A stretch of 64,000 bases of DNA from Vanilla planifolia (Eukaryota; Streptophyta; Magnoliopsida; Asparagales; Orchidaceae), in the NCBI GenBank assembly GCA_023846275.1, contig JAIUJO010000085.1, positions 1,688,121-1,752,120 of the forward strand, in the 5' to 3' direction. Positions within the stretch are counted from its first letter, which is position 1; each line of letters opens with the position of its first letter. Made by a program: the position numbers and the translations under genes. A model generated the notes under the pieces. That model did no database searches. It was not told the DNA's origin and worked only from the letters and a program-made list of their open reading frames with translations. This document shows positions 27,411 to 41,052 of the stretch, in pieces.

Positions 27411-30153
27411 TGTAGAAAATCATAGATCATTAGCACACTCAAAAGCACAAAACTAAGTGGGATTACTTTTGCTTTATAGAACAAGACCACTTTTGTTACC
27501 TTTAGAGAAATCAATGTAACTCTCTTTTCTATGCAACAATTAATTTCTAAGTGTTTATATAACTAATCCATGTAAAACATTTCATCAAATTTAGGTAAAT
27601 GCAAGATAAAAAAATTAATGGTTAACTTTTTTTCCTTTTTTCATCCGTAAATAAACAAACATAGGAAATTTTTTTTTATTGCATACTTTAATAAGGAAAA
27701 GTGTTCTTAATTTATTTAAATTTACTAATCACTGCATGAAGAACATAAGATGATCAGAATGGAAGGGTTGCATTTCTATTAAATATGACAAGTACCAAAT
27801 ATTGTTGAAATAGAATCATATCTTATTCCACATCTATTGAGTAAAGGGCAACGTACTATGTAATGGCAAAAACCATAGGCACTTTTCCATATAGCTTATA
27901 TTAAGCTTTTACTCACCTCTGCTATCATTGTGGAACTCAATCAGCCATTACCAAAACTCATATACTATCACTATGATACAGGTTAAGTGGCCAAAAGCCA
28001 TTTTGTATACCACATAGGGACAACCTTTAGCAAAAATTTCTTATCTCTCCAAACAAGAAAACATTAATCACTTTTTGAAACTTGTAAGATTTTACACATT
28101 ACAATGCCTTGCACTAGGTTTTAAGTCCATTCTTTTTTTTTTGACACCTTTTCCTCTAAATTAAGTACACAACTTTTGTAATGTATGTATTCTCTTATTT
28201 CATGATAAAACTTCTTAAAGAGACTAAAAAAACAAGCTAAAAAATGTGCCTCAATCATTATCATAATTGCAACCTTATAGAATTAAAGGATTTTAATTCT
28301 TGCTCTACCAACAAAACCATTTTCTCAAGCTCAACAAAATAAATTTTTTTTGAAGGTGATTGATGCAAGTTATATAGAATGTTTTAACTTTTTGTGAAAC
28401 ACAAAATAATTGATCTTTTAATCAATCTTCGTGTAGTGCATAACATGAAAGGAAAGAAAGTTTTCCTTTCTATTACTACACAATCATGTGTTGCTATGCT
28501 AGGACCTTTAATTCCTCTTGTATTTCCATTTTAGGAATAAACCCAAAAATTTTCATTTAAAATTCTCTATAATGTGTTTTTATTTGACTTCAATGGTTGG
28601 ACAACTCTTGAAGCGTAAGTGGAGGCATGGTTCCGACAACAATGTTAAACATAGATAAAAGAAAGGGTCAAAATAGGTTATATAATAAAATATTCTTTTT
28701 TCTTAGATTATCTAGTTACCTAAAACTAAAGCAGTTGTACCTCTTGAAAACTTGAAGGATATATTCTATGAAGCTATCCAAATTTTTTATTTGAAGAACT
28801 CCTTTTGCAAATTCCTAGGTATGACAGAAACAATACTATTATTAGGCTCGTGAACATTGTGCCCCAACACTTTTACTAGCTCTTTTCCTTTCATGTTGAC
28901 TGGTGTTAGTTTTCGAAAAGCTAAGACAATTTTGCTTTCTTTTAGAAGAGAACTTATACTACACTAACAAAATCTTGTGCTTGTAATTCGATTGTCCACC
29001 CTACAATCCAATCTTAATTTCTCAACATTGGAGTTTAAAATATCATTGTCATACATTTATTGGCATAAATAGAGCAAATACAAGTAGAAAGAAAAAAGCC
29101 ACCATATTACCTTGATTACAATAAAGTGAGTAGTATTGTCATAAGGACAACTAAGAATTGAGCTATGATTTCTAAGAAAAACATCTTAGTACATGATCAT
29201 TTCTTAAAGAACAACTTAATAAAAGATTCACACACAATCATAGAGCTACAATTCAAGGCATCAGATAACACAAAAATTAGTTGAATTAGCTATCAAAGCA
29301 CAACAAAGTCCTTACATGCAATGTATCTTTTATAAATGTCATAAATGAAAACACATGGTCCATAACCTAACCACAAGGAGCCCTCATATTTATGTGATTC
29401 TATATCCTAGCCTATAATATAAGGTACAAGCATAATATGGTAAGCAACAAACTACAAGTTATAAGCAATCAAATAATAATAAAATGCCAACAAGTATCTG
29501 ACAAGTATGATTGAACATTGACTTAAATGGTGCATGGCAATCTATAAAGAAATGAACATATTGGATCGCTGCATCAATGCTTGCATGCATCATCAACAAC
29601 TAAGAACATAGTCATGTCATTATACAAATATCATATAATACTATCTTTCTGTATCTTTTAGTTTTCTTCTTTTTCTTGTTCTTATCTTCATATTCATATT
29701 ATTTTTACCATATTTATCTTTCAAGTGCCTTTGTTTCCACATATATTAGTGTATAATGTCGTCATCTAAAAGAAAACCAATGTCCACATTGTCCAGCATT
29801 GTTGGCTGATGATGATGTGTCATATGCTTTGCCTTGGCTCCCCAATCTAGGTACAAATGATAGTGAGGTATTACTTTCTTGATCATATGTTATGAACCTA
29901 CTATACACATTACCCACAATCTAATGCTCATGATGGAGAGGTCTCTATCATGTTGTATACAAACATATAAGAAACAATGAATGTAGGTATTTTTCACATA
30001 TTAATAAGCCATAAGATGTTGTTAAATAAAATAAATTTTACGTTCTTTTTCTCCTAATTAATGTTCTAATAAATCATTACAACTCTTTCTCTTTGTTTTT
30101 AGGTTTCCTCATTCACTTCTTTTTATATTTAAGTTGTAATACATATAGCCCAA
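27411..30153. other. Unassigned AT-rich DNA upstream of the gypsy relic
   Basis: On the minus strand this is where protease, gag and 5' LTR of the gypsy relic should lie. I could not place a CCHC knuckle, a protease DTG or an LTR edge. No plus-strand gene is visible. The sequence is moderately AT-rich and not obviously repetitive. Confidence 0.4.
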
Positions 30154-30177
30154 ACACACACACACACACACACACAC
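30154..30177. repeat. (CA)n microsatellite
   Basis: An uninterrupted run of about 12 ac/ca dinucleotides at 30154-30177, followed by cccacaatc. A length-variable locus is likely. Confidence 0.95.
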
Positions 30178-32454
30178 CCACAATCATAGTTATGTATATG
30201 TGTGCCATATAAGAAAATATAAGATCATAAATCAAAATATATACAAAGGATTTCTCAACATGCATTTTGCTCACATCAGATTACATTTCATTCAACAATG
30301 TTATTCCTTTATAATTAATAACTTAGCATACATATATCATAACCATATAGTCCACCACCTCAAGACGTTGGGTTGTCACTACTATTTCTTTTTTAATCTT
30401 TTATATCTTCCCCTTATCTTCTGTATAATTCCTATTACATTATGTTAATATTTACACATTCATTGTTCAATAAGAATTCATAAACATAACTTAAAATTCC
30501 TCAAATATTGAGAGAATTAAATGTTCAAAAACCATCTCATCAAAGTGTTTGATCCATCAAGTCATATTATACAATCAACCATAAGTAATTCCTTGTGCAT
30601 TAGGATAAATGAATAAATCTCAATCATAACATCATCCAAATGGTAATGATACAATTTCATATTTCCATAAATTGTTGAATTCTATAGTTTCAATATATAA
30701 TTCCACTTTAAATAATGAGATGTTTGAGTCTTCACAAGTTCATAGTTTAACTAAAACATCCATTTGTTATTGCCCGTGTCCTTATCATGTACTTTAACAA
30801 ATATTCTTATACCATAAAATTTAAATATGAAATAATGTTTTCAAACATTTCTCGACAAATTATACAATATGTTTAAAATTATAATATTTTTCAATCCTTT
30901 TTGGAAAGGTGTCGATTTAGAACCATTCATGGTCCTCTTCACATGCCACAAATTGTCCAAATTTATAGTATGTTGCACTTGGATGAGAACATAATGTAGG
31001 CAACTTGACCCAATTCCTAAGAAATCCTAACAAAAACTTAAGTATATAGTAAGGGTCCATAAGAGCATTCCAAGAAAGGAAACTTTAATAGAAACAAACC
31101 TTAAATAGTCCTTTATATGAAACTAACTTTCGAACTATGCTTTCTTATTCTTTTCATTTTGTGACACTAGCTAACCACATAGTGTTATTATTCAAGCTTC
31201 CTTTACTTATTAATCTCCACTTTATGCTCTTACTCTCCCTTTATCTAACTCTTCCTCAGCTTCTCACTCTTACTCTCACACATTTGAAATAAAGAGGCTG
31301 GGAAGGAAAGCAAACAGTATTTTTGTATTTGTAAATACTTGAACTAGTATTAATGACTTCAAAAAATTTCTAATTGACTTTAAAAACTTATGAACAAGTA
31401 CTAGTAGAATAATAATATCAAAACCAGCTTAATGTTATGCCCAAACATTTTCATATGCATGATTTTGACATTTTTCATATGAATTGTTGATAGTCCATGG
31501 AGAATACTTTATGAGATTTAATAATGTTGTGAATGAATAATTAAATCCTAAAAAAGTTTAAGCAACTATGAAAAGTATTATGGGTGCTAACCAAGTGGTT
31601 AAACACCATTTTTGTAAAAATTATTGCTTTTAAAAGCTTATACCACCTTACATTAAATGAGACACTTATAGGAGTTATTACATTTAAAAACCTATTATAC
31701 CTCACTTTGAATGAGACCTTTGAAGATCTTATTGCTAACGAATTTAAGATGGAAATGAGAAATGCAGAGGAGTCATAGCTAAAATCAAGGATGGACTGGA
31801 AAAACTTTGCATTCTTGTCTAATCTACTTACATTCAGAGATAAATGTTGATGCAATGCAGTGGTACAACTTTAAATTAAAAGTTTAAATGAATTATTTTA
31901 GAAATGTATTACATGAAAATACAAAAAGAAGATGATGAGACACACTAACAAAGGAATCAAAATAGTAGATGCACACTTCCATGAATGCAATGAGCTAGCC
32001 ACTTTCATGCTAAATATTTAATATTGGTAGGGAGGTAAAGAAGAAAGAAGAAACCTTCACAAAGGATAATGAAATCGGGAAGGCCAAAATGGAGTGATTA
32101 CAATCCATCTTCGGTTTCCTTAAGATGTGAGCAATGTTAAAAAGAAGATATGATATGTTTCAAGCAATATAATGATTATCCAAGATTGAAGATGACGTAG
32201 TAAACATCCCTTTTATAATATTTTAAGAACTATTGTGATTGTCTTATTGAATACTTTTAAGTGATTCCCAAGAAAAAAAAAATAATGTACATTGAACACT
32301 ACATTTTACTTAGTTATTATCTAGAATTAGCAGAAAAAAGAAATATCTACATGAGCTTGAATCAATTATAGATGACCCACGTCAGGACATTACAATTAAA
32401 ACGTAGCAGAAAAAATGTAATAATGAATTTAACAAATTCAATTCAAATTATATT
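30178..32454. other. Unassigned AT-rich DNA with one 54-bp duplication
   Basis: No gene or recognised element. The frame at 30200-30448 (82 codons) has no supported homology. At 31623-31730 two adjacent 54-bp blocks are related: attgcttttaaaagc... then attacatttaaaaacc..., each ending in aatgagac plus a short tail. As 54 bp is 18 codons, the 64-codon plus frame at 31584-31778 shows a doubled peptide (SLYHLTLNET / NLLYLTLNET). The opposite strand is also open (31541-31855), so coding is doubtful. Confidence 0.4.
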
Positions 32455-33290
32455 GCTTGAAATCAAGGACACATAGTGTTGCTTATAATGAGAAATTTTT
32501 TGATGTTGAGAATGCATTATTTGTCACTTCTAATTGTTACATAAAAGGCAACATTATAAAGAATCACAACTTTATAAGTAAAGTGAACTCACATTACCCC
32601 TCGTTTACTTAGATTAAATAAAATAAAAAAAATATTCTTAGTAAAATTCTAGTAATTCATGACTAGCTGGCCAAACCCCATTGTTATTTTGCACTGAAAT
32701 CTAAAGCATAAATTTTGATCATATGTGTATACTTTATTGAAGTGTTTCTTATAATAAAAATATTTAAAATATTGGGGTTGTGCTATTTACATCATCTGCT
32801 AAAATTATTTCATAAAAAGTGACATTTAAAAGAATTCCAACTTAATAGGTGATGTGAACTAAATGAGCACCTATTTTAGTTTGTTAAAAAACAATAATAA
32901 AAATGAACCAAATAAAGTCTTTGGAATTGATTATTTGTTTGCAAATGCTAATTCTATTTAGGAATCAAAATCTAAAGCATATTGTTTAAGCCTACATGCA
33001 CACCATAGAGAAGTGTTGTTTGTAATAATAAATTTTAGTTGGTTGAATATGTGGTAGTTGTATCATCTACTACATTTATTATGCATCAAAGGTCACATTT
33101 AAGATAATTGCTTCTTTTGAAGTAATACGAACTCTAGGAACCCCTCTTTTTCCTAGATAAAAAAGAATTACAAATATGTGCCATATAAAGTTCAAAGTAT
33201 TGTTTATCAGATGATAAGACACAAATTTGATTTGGTTGAAAAATCTAAAGCAAATATTTTAAGCCCATGCGCATACTTTATTTAAATGAA
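32455..33290 (+). repeat. 271-bp tandem repeat, three diverged units
   Basis: Three successive blocks share aaatctaaagca at 32697, 32970 and 33240 (spacing about 272 and 271 bp). They also share a preceding agtgttgcttataatgag / agtgtttcttataataaa / agtgttgtttgtaataata box, a 'catctgctaaaatt' / 'catctactacattt' box, and a 'gtgaactc' / 'gtgaactaa' / 'acgaactc' box. The units are unrelated to the 395-bp satellite. There is no open frame across them. Confidence 0.8.
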
Positions 33291-34479
33291 TTAAATTTTT
33301 GGAGGAACACATATGGAGACATGATAATAAGTTTTAATGACTACTTTTGTGTGTTTTTATAAGTTCTAAATTTTTTCATGTATCAAGTCATGAAGAAATA
33401 TAATAAAATAAAGAATTGAATCAATGATTGACTTTTAAATACATAACTTGATTTATTTTTTTATATACAAAAGTGTATAGGAGTGAGATAATTCATTATC
33501 CTTTGCCAGCTTGATCTTACATGGTTCATGTTCAACAAGTAATGCAACAAAAAATTATTTTTTAGTCCATTAGAAAAAGAGCGTGAGGTATATTTCAACT
33601 GAAAATATTAATATAATCCCTATTATTAATTCAATGTTGTTTTAATTAGATCAATATAAGGGGAGGAAAATTTAGGTGGAACATTTGATAGCTTGCATGC
33701 ATTTAAGTGTCTATTTATTTCATTATTCTTAGGTGGCTTTGACATAATTAAGAGGGGTGCACAATGATAAAAGTATCATTTTGTTGTAATACTAATGCTT
33801 TTCTTTAAAGTGCTCTTAGATCACATTCCTTAAGATTATATAGTTCAACAACTTTGAGAACTTATTAATTTTTAGTGTGAGGTGAGAACTTAATTAGAAT
33901 AATAGATAAACACATGAGTAAAAACCTTGAAAATACTTTTTAGACTATCTTAAGTTTCAATTAACTTGCTAAGATCTATAACAATATTGTTAAAGCTCTA
34001 AACAATAATGAGGTTTTGAGTGTAGGAAAAACATTTTTCAAATGGTCTTATAACTCATATTGGTTAGAGAAGGAAAGCATTCACAGAAGAGTCTTTATCA
34101 TTAGAAATGCCATATTAATGCTTAAAAATGTGTTCGCTTTCTTAAACCAACTAAAAAACATTAATGCTTGAGGATTGCAAATGGTTCATAATTATTTTGC
34201 ATATTGTGATTACTTTTGTTAAGTACTAAAAATGAGACCAAAGATTTATGATTAAGTAGAGTATGTTAATACTAAAAAGATAGAATAGTTTATCATGTAC
34301 CATAGATGAATATATTATATAGTCCTTCAAATCAATGATATGATAGATTTTTTCAAAGTAATAACTATTTTCACCAATTTTTCCAATATTCAATTAAAGT
34401 TATTAAATAGATATTATTTGGTGCTACTGAACTCTAAAAAGTTATAAAATTTGCACAACATAGAGAAAATTCTAATAAA
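33291..34479. other. Unassigned AT-rich DNA
   Basis: No repeat or coding relic that I can name. On the plus strand this is where the RT and zinc-ribbon domains of the LINE relic that follows could have been, but no YADD-type box is visible, so the LINE is probably 5'-truncated or too eroded. Confidence 0.35.
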
Positions 34480-34892
34480 CTTTTGTACATCTTTTAGGAC
34501 CTGTAGGTTGAGATAAATATATTCATTATTATGCAAATATTTTTTTGATTTTTTCTAAAATTCATTGATTCTAAGTGAAATGTGGAAACTAAGCTGCTTG
34601 CATTTGTAATAGGATTGCAATTATCTTTTCATCTAAGAGACTCAAGCAAAAGTGTGGAAACAAGTTTCTTCAACAAAATGTAACTATTCCTTGGAAGATG
34701 CTCATCAAAATTCAACAAGTTAAGCAAATAATTGATTTTAAAGTGATCTAATTTTAGAATGTTTTTGGAGAGGGCAATGAAGTGGCCAATCTTCTTGTGC
34801 AAATGGCAATAAAAAATGTCCAATCTTACACTTTCAACATGCAACAACTACCAAACAATTGTAAATCTCTCATTAAACTTGATTACATTTAA
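34480..34892 (+). pseudogene. LINE RNase H domain relic (3' end of ORF2)
   Basis: Plus-strand remains of the C-terminal RNase H (RVT_3 type) of a plant L1-like LINE. Near 34582 VETKLLAFVIGLQLS corresponds to the family's 'aEaxALlxGL' helix with its catalytic Glu. After a frameshift, 34764-34892 reads FGEGNEVANLLVQMAI, the hallmark 'REGNxvADxLAxxa' motif, and ends about 26 residues later in SLIKLDYI and a TAA stop, as intact LINEs do. The conserved Asp of VAD has become Asn. The upstream first-Asp segment near 34490 is only faintly readable. The minus frame at 34629-34847 is a shadow. Confidence 0.75.
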
Positions 34893-37800
34893 TTTCATTA
34901 CATCGAAAGAAAATACAAGAAGGCTATCCCATCAATTGATTTGTATAAAACAATGCAATGAATTTTGGCTATCATTTGTTGTCTCTAAATTAATGTAACC
35001 CCAAGGATTTAAGCTATTCAAGCTTGAAACAAAATTACACTCTAAAAAATTTAACTTTTAAATATCATTATTTATATTAAAGATTATGGAAACATAAGAA
35101 AGGCTATTGGAACATGATATATCCCCTCAATGTTTCTCATCCTTTCAAGGTAGAATTACATGGAATTAGGTTGAGTTTCTCTTTCATATTATCTCGCATT
35201 AGGTTGAGTTTCTCAGTTTGTAGTTGTGACATTTATTTTATTTCTTTGCCACATTATTTGAACATTATCATTTTTTCTTTAATTTGTGATATAGATATGA
35301 TTTTAGTTTTTATCACCCATTGGCTATAGGATTATTTAGAGCAATGCCATAGAGTGTTTGGGAAAACTTTTTCCTATTGCTTTATAATTCATCTTTGCAA
35401 ATGTTTTTGGGCCCCTCATTACTAATGTGGTGAGCCACTATTGCAAAATATAACTTCATGTTTTCTTCTCATTAATGAAAAGTGGGCGTAGAACTAAATT
35501 TGTCTCAAAGAATTGACAAATCACTTGTGCAGTTATTTAGTTGCATCCCTTGTGTAAATTGTTTCAAGTTAGTAAGAGTTTTAATAAAAGATTGCCATGG
35601 AATTAAGAATCTTAACATACTAATACTATTTTAAATTATTTACATTGAGATTTAAATTTTTACATGTTGTACCACCACCTGTATAAGCATCTAGCACCAA
35701 TGTTTAACATTGTCTAACTTCTTTTCAGTTCAGTTTTTTTGAGTGTACACAAAGCATTTCCATCTTTCAAAGTAGCAATACATGAACTACACTTGAAATT
35801 TTCTCAAGTTGATCTAATTTATAATTCAATGATGAAGAATGTTTGTAATTGAGCAACAAGTGATAGTTACTCATTCCCTTTTCAAAGTTCAACATATTGC
35901 TTTTCAAGGTTTTGATTGAGCGAATTTTGTAGCTTACGTTCATGCTATCATTCTACTTATCAAATGTTTGTGAAGGAATTGTAATTTATTTTTTCTTCTA
36001 CCAAAAACACTTTACTTAATATACAAGCCTAAAATTTGTGATAACTATTCAGTATCTTTCCTAAGATCTTTAAATTGTGCTTTAAAAATACATTCAATTT
36101 TGAATAAGTTATCCTGATAACAATGTGTGGTGATTTCATGATAACATAATGATATAATTATGTTTACTATTGTGTGTTGTGAAAATGTGATTAATAGGAT
36201 TAGCATGCAATGTTTATTATCATACATGTTGGTTGGCTCAACTTTTACAATAGTATAGCCTTATGGACTTTGCTTTTAATAGACTGAATCAATTAAGGGC
36301 ACATCTTCACTAATATTATTATAATAAAATATTAAAAATTATACAATATATCATGTGGTAAATATGTTAAAAAATAATCAATACCCTTACACATCTCATG
36401 GACATTATTCCTGCATTCTTTCCTAACTTTCTAAACATCTTGTGAGAATGCATGACCTAATAAATGGATTTAGCTATTGCATTAATTACGATGCACTAAA
36501 AAGAAATATTATTCATGTTCTATAATAGTTCAAAATTAAAAAAGAAATAAGGAAAGTGCTAAAATGATGAAAGGACTATTCGCATTATAGAATAACATTG
36601 TCTTTTCTGTGAATATTTCATATAACAAGTTAGGGTGATGATTGAAGACTACAGTCTAGTCACAAAAAAATGTTGTTAAGCTCATCATACTGTATGAAAT
36701 TTTCTATGATATTTCTTGATCATTTCAGCCAGTTATAAGATCCTTTATAGGAATATTCATGGTGATTATGAAGACAAATAGAATTTTTTTGTCTAATACA
36801 AGCTAGGGCATTACACTTGTTCGATCTACGGTGTGCAAAAGAACAAAGTCTATAACTAAACCATGGAATCTTCATACAATATGATTTTGGAGTATACTAT
36901 AGTATAAGACTATCACAATAAGGAGTTCAACCCTTAAGTAAACTAACAGGACACTATTGTACCATAAGATGGTACTCATCAAACAAATATGATCGTTCCT
37001 AAAATAATTAACTAAAAGCTAATGCAGGTAGAAAGGGAATTTTAGATGTTCATACCATAAAATGCTGCTTGTCAGACAAGTTTGATTCTTCTTCAAAAGA
37101 GAAAATCTATCATTAGCAAGGACTTGATATGTTTGTATTATACAATGTTACCATTGTATATGTATGATCCTATCTAACAAAGAGCTTATGTATTGAATGA
37201 ATTAAGAAAATTATCATAAGTATTATGTACAAATATCTTATGGTATGATCCATTTGAAGAGTGAGAGTTAGAATGGGTTGGATAGTTTGCTTTAGCAGAT
37301 GACAAAGTCATTTTGTAGTATCATGCAATATAATTAGATGCTAAAACCATACAATGACTAGGCAACCACATAAGAAATTATTGCTATTCAACAACAATTA
37401 GCATTCTCTTAAGAGACTTATTAGGCATGCTTTTACAAGATATAGAGCAAAAAAGTGCTTTAGAAGCAATTGATGTGACCTTCATACATTTACTAAAAGG
37501 TCATTTCTCTTTAATAAAATTCATTTCTCCCGACCATTATTGGGCATTATAGCAATGTTAAAGCAACTTCTAAATTGTTGTCCAACACTTTCATTCTTCT
37601 ATAACTCTCTAGTTTATTGTTACCATTTTAATTTTCATTCCACACTACTTGCACCACTAGACATCATTGTTCAGCATGTAGGTTTCTTGTGATGTTTATA
37701 TAAAAGATGTTCTGATATATGTGTTTTTGGTAATTCTTGTAATTGACTGATTTGAGACTTTGATGTTCATGCCTCGTTTTAGCCAAACATTAGTCCCTTT

Positions 37801-38129
37801 GTTTGTTAGCCGTGTAGGAATTTTCACCTATCAACCTTCTAACAAAATGTTTATGAAGTAGTGTTTGCAATGGACTAGTGATTATTAGAAATTTATGATT
37901 TGATTGAACAAACAAAAACATTAGTGTCATTTGTTGTACAACATTTACAATAATTTTTTACTTCTATCAAAGGCATAGAAAAAATATGATTTTTTTTACT
38001 AAAAATAAAATTCAGCCCAATATTATTTCTTAAACATTCTTTTAATGTGTATTGCAGAGAGTTTGTAAACAAAGGAAGATTTTTATGAATGGTCAAGATG
38101 GCTTAAAAGTTGATGTAGAAATTAACCAC
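34893..38129. other. Unassigned AT-rich DNA
   Basis: No supported gene. A 71-codon plus frame at 35114-35329 contains a short imperfect repeat (ttaggttgagtttctc at 35167 and 35201) and no known motif. Two loosely similar stretches start accataagatg at 36961 and accataaaatg at 37054 (about 93 bp apart), too weak to call a repeat. The 3' end of this stretch may contain the leader or LTR of the copia gag relic that follows. Confidence 0.35.
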
Positions 38130-39280
38130 ATTGGGTGAGGGAACTTCTTCCCATAATCAACCATTACTTAAAGGTGAATACTATTTATTTTGGAAAAACT
38201 GAATAAAACTTTTCCTTGAATTCCTAGACCTAAACATTTTTTATACTATAGAATTCTCTTTTCTTTTCTCAAAAGAATTGTAAATACTATATTACTTTGG
38301 AAACCCAATAGTGAACTAATTGTGCATGAAAAACTTAATGTACAGCTAACTTGTAGGGATATAAAAATTCATCATTGTGTTTTTTCTTTTTTATGATATA
38401 ATCAGGTTATCATTTTAAGAATTGATCCAGATATTCCTTTTAACTTGGAGGCTTCTTATGTGGCAAATTCGCAAGTAATGGAAAATAAATTTAATATGTT
38501 GTCACATGTTTATGAATTATTTTGCATTTCAAGAAATGAAATAATTTTGGTGCATGTTTTCTTAATTTACTAAGATTACTATTGGTCCATCAAATTTTGG
38601 GAAATAGTTTCTTAATTTTGAGCATGTGCAGATGAATCATTTAATCTTTAAGTATTATTTGAGGAATATGATTCTTTGGTAAAAGAAATAAAGCACTATT
38701 AGAATATTTTAGCACTCTAACTTGATGGGGCATTTTGTGAGTTAATGACGAAATAGTCAGAATTATTAAAAAGAAAATGTGAGCATCTCTTACTACTCAA
38801 AGTGAGATGGAAGGAGGAGGAGCCCAATGCATTAGACACATACTTGAGCTCTAGAGTTAAATGTTAAAATAGAGATGAGATGGCTTTAATTTCTCATTGG
38901 TTGTTCTATTCACATCATTGGCAAGGAGTAGATAAGAATGTTGCATAGAGTGGAAAGCAATAAGTAAGGTGTAACATTAAGGAATAGTGCATATGAAATG
39001 AATGAAAAAAATGGCCCTTACATAACCATCAAAATTTCCTTATCAACCTTGACAATATCGAGAAACTTAAAAATCAAGGTTAAAGAAGAAAGCTATGAAA
39101 TCTATTTATTTGACTCTAATGATTGCAACTCATGGAATGAGGAGGACAAGAAAACTCTCATTTTATTGATCAATAGTGATGAAGGCTTTCGTCCAATGTC
39201 TGATAGAAATGGTATTCTTCTTCTCATGATGATTATGAACAATAATATTTTTATGTGTGCTTTAAGAGTAAAAAATTGAA
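38130..39280 (+). pseudogene. Copia gag (UBN2-type) relic, Sirevirus-like
   Basis: Plus-strand gag remains with stops and shifts. Near 38146 NQPLLKGEYYLFWKN matches the N-terminal 'PxFxGxNYxxWK' motif of plant copia gag. About 110 codons later, at 38478-38531, MENKFNMLSHVYELF matches the 'ESKINMLTHDYELF' segment typical of Sirevirus-type UBN2 gag. The open 93-codon frame at 38998-39279 contains KVKEESYEI and an acidic run ending NEEDKKTLILLI, which fits the acidic region before 'LLxRKF' in such gags (inference). A CCHC knuckle was not found. Gag would have formed the virus-like particle. This is the same strand and plausibly the same family as the pol relics at both window ends. Confidence 0.7.
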
Positions 39281-40250
39281 TGGTGCATATGCTACTTATT
39301 TAGGATTTTGTTAATCTTGATATAAATGGTAGATATTTGCTAGCAATAGAATTAGTAAGAAATGAATTTCCATGTTCAATAATTTAAAATTTTTGTTTGG
39401 AATTACATTATTTTAAATATGAATATGTATTAATCACATGAGTTTCACTCTTTAGTTGTTCCTTGTTGTTGTTCGTTTAAATGTCACTAACATTTTAGTG
39501 TTTGACACATTGCAACTCATTATAAGATTAGAACTGTTGTTCATTCAAAATTGCCAGTGTATTTTTGGGTAAAGAAAAATAGTTTAAACAAATTTGACTC
39601 TACACTTGCAGTTAACACCAAAAAGAAGGTCATTAGTATTTTCACTATAAGTAACTCATTTATCTCTACTAAGAACATTGTTTTAGATAAACACTTAAAT
39701 TGCAATTTGGTTGGCATTAGATAGTTATGGAAATGAAGACCTCTATGAAGTGTATAATTGGAAATCATAATAAACACCATCTTTTGGCTTTGGAGAAAAA
39801 AATTATACATTAAAATTAATGTTTTTTTAGTAAATGGCATAGAATGTCTTAATTGCCAATTAAATAATGCTTTTGTCATAAGAGGCTATATCATTTTAGT
39901 CTTTTCATGCTTAAGAGAATTTTATTTATTACTTTGTTAGATATTTATCAAATTTTCAATGTAGTGATGGGAATATCCATAGAACAAGCTAAAATGGCAA
40001 GCAATAAAAATTCTCTTTCAAAGAAAAGCTTGAAATCTTTACAAGAAGACCGTCTGGACACTCGATACTTGATTGGCATGATTCACCTATGTGGTTTTTT
40101 GGAAGGAGATAGATTCACATCAACCTCAATTGACTTAAGGCTTTCATTGCCTATATTTTACTACATCATATTAGGACACTCACCTCTTTATCAAATATCA
40201 AACTTATCAAATCCCATAACAGTCTTTTGCTTATCATAAGTGTATATTCT
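39281..40250 (+). pseudogene. Possible copia gag-pol junction/protease relic, weak
   Basis: This directly follows the gag relic on the same strand. Around 39640-39720 the reading ISTKNIVLDKHLNCNLVGIR faintly resembles the 'I.NVLLVDGLKHNLLSI' stretch between copia protease and integrase. No protease DSG/DTG or integrase HHCC was located. The overlapping plus frame at 39907-40239 (110 codons) is not recognised. The minus frame at 39541-39879 is antisense to this reading and unsupported. Confidence 0.3.
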
Positions 40251-41052
40251 ACTTTCAGCAGAAAGCATTATTGTCTAAGTATTGCTCACTAGGTCACTCC
40301 CAAAAGAAGGACAACGATCATATGGCTTCGATACGACATGTTGTCGAAACAATTTATTTTTCCACTTCATCATTGTTGTACAACAAGTCAACATTACTCG
40401 TATTAGATAAATATTTCTACATGGTCTTTATTTAGTGTGATCACAATATTACATCTGCAATTGCCCATCCACTTTAAACATGTATGTACAATGATCAAAT
40501 TTTGTTTAGTTAATAACCTTTTAATCTAACATATGATAAAACTAAAGCGCATGGGTCAATCAGAAATAATATATATGTACATATAACATGAAATTATCAC
40601 ATAAGTGTAAGGAAATAAGAGAACAAAGTTTTTGCTAATGGTATCCTTAGAAAAATATCCTCATAACATCAAGAAGAATAGGAAAAGGCTATTTTCAAAA
40701 TAGATATTGAAAGTCCTTCTAAGGTAAGGGACCAATAAAAGATGAAAGAATCTTTCACATGTGCCATACTTCTAGCTCAATTAATGCAAATGTTGTCATG
40801 GTGAAGCATTTGTTTTGTTGGTTTGATATCCAAGATTTTGAAGATATTTCTATAGAATATGTAAGTTCAGAAAGTGGGTGATTTGAAATGCATGCTGATG
40901 CAATAGTGATTATTAAATAGCAGCTTTGAATTTTTAGTAAAATGCAAAACAAGGAAAACAACTCTAGCCATTTGGAATAGGACTAGTTTGCTCTTTAAAC
41001 CTTCAATTTCTTTCTCTTAATCTTCTCAAGCCTCTCGGATTCAAACATAACT

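Noticed and set aside
36961..37130. 93-bp direct repeat (accataagatg / accataaaatg)
   Set aside because: Similarity covers only about 40 bp with several mismatches; chance is not excluded in AT-rich DNA.
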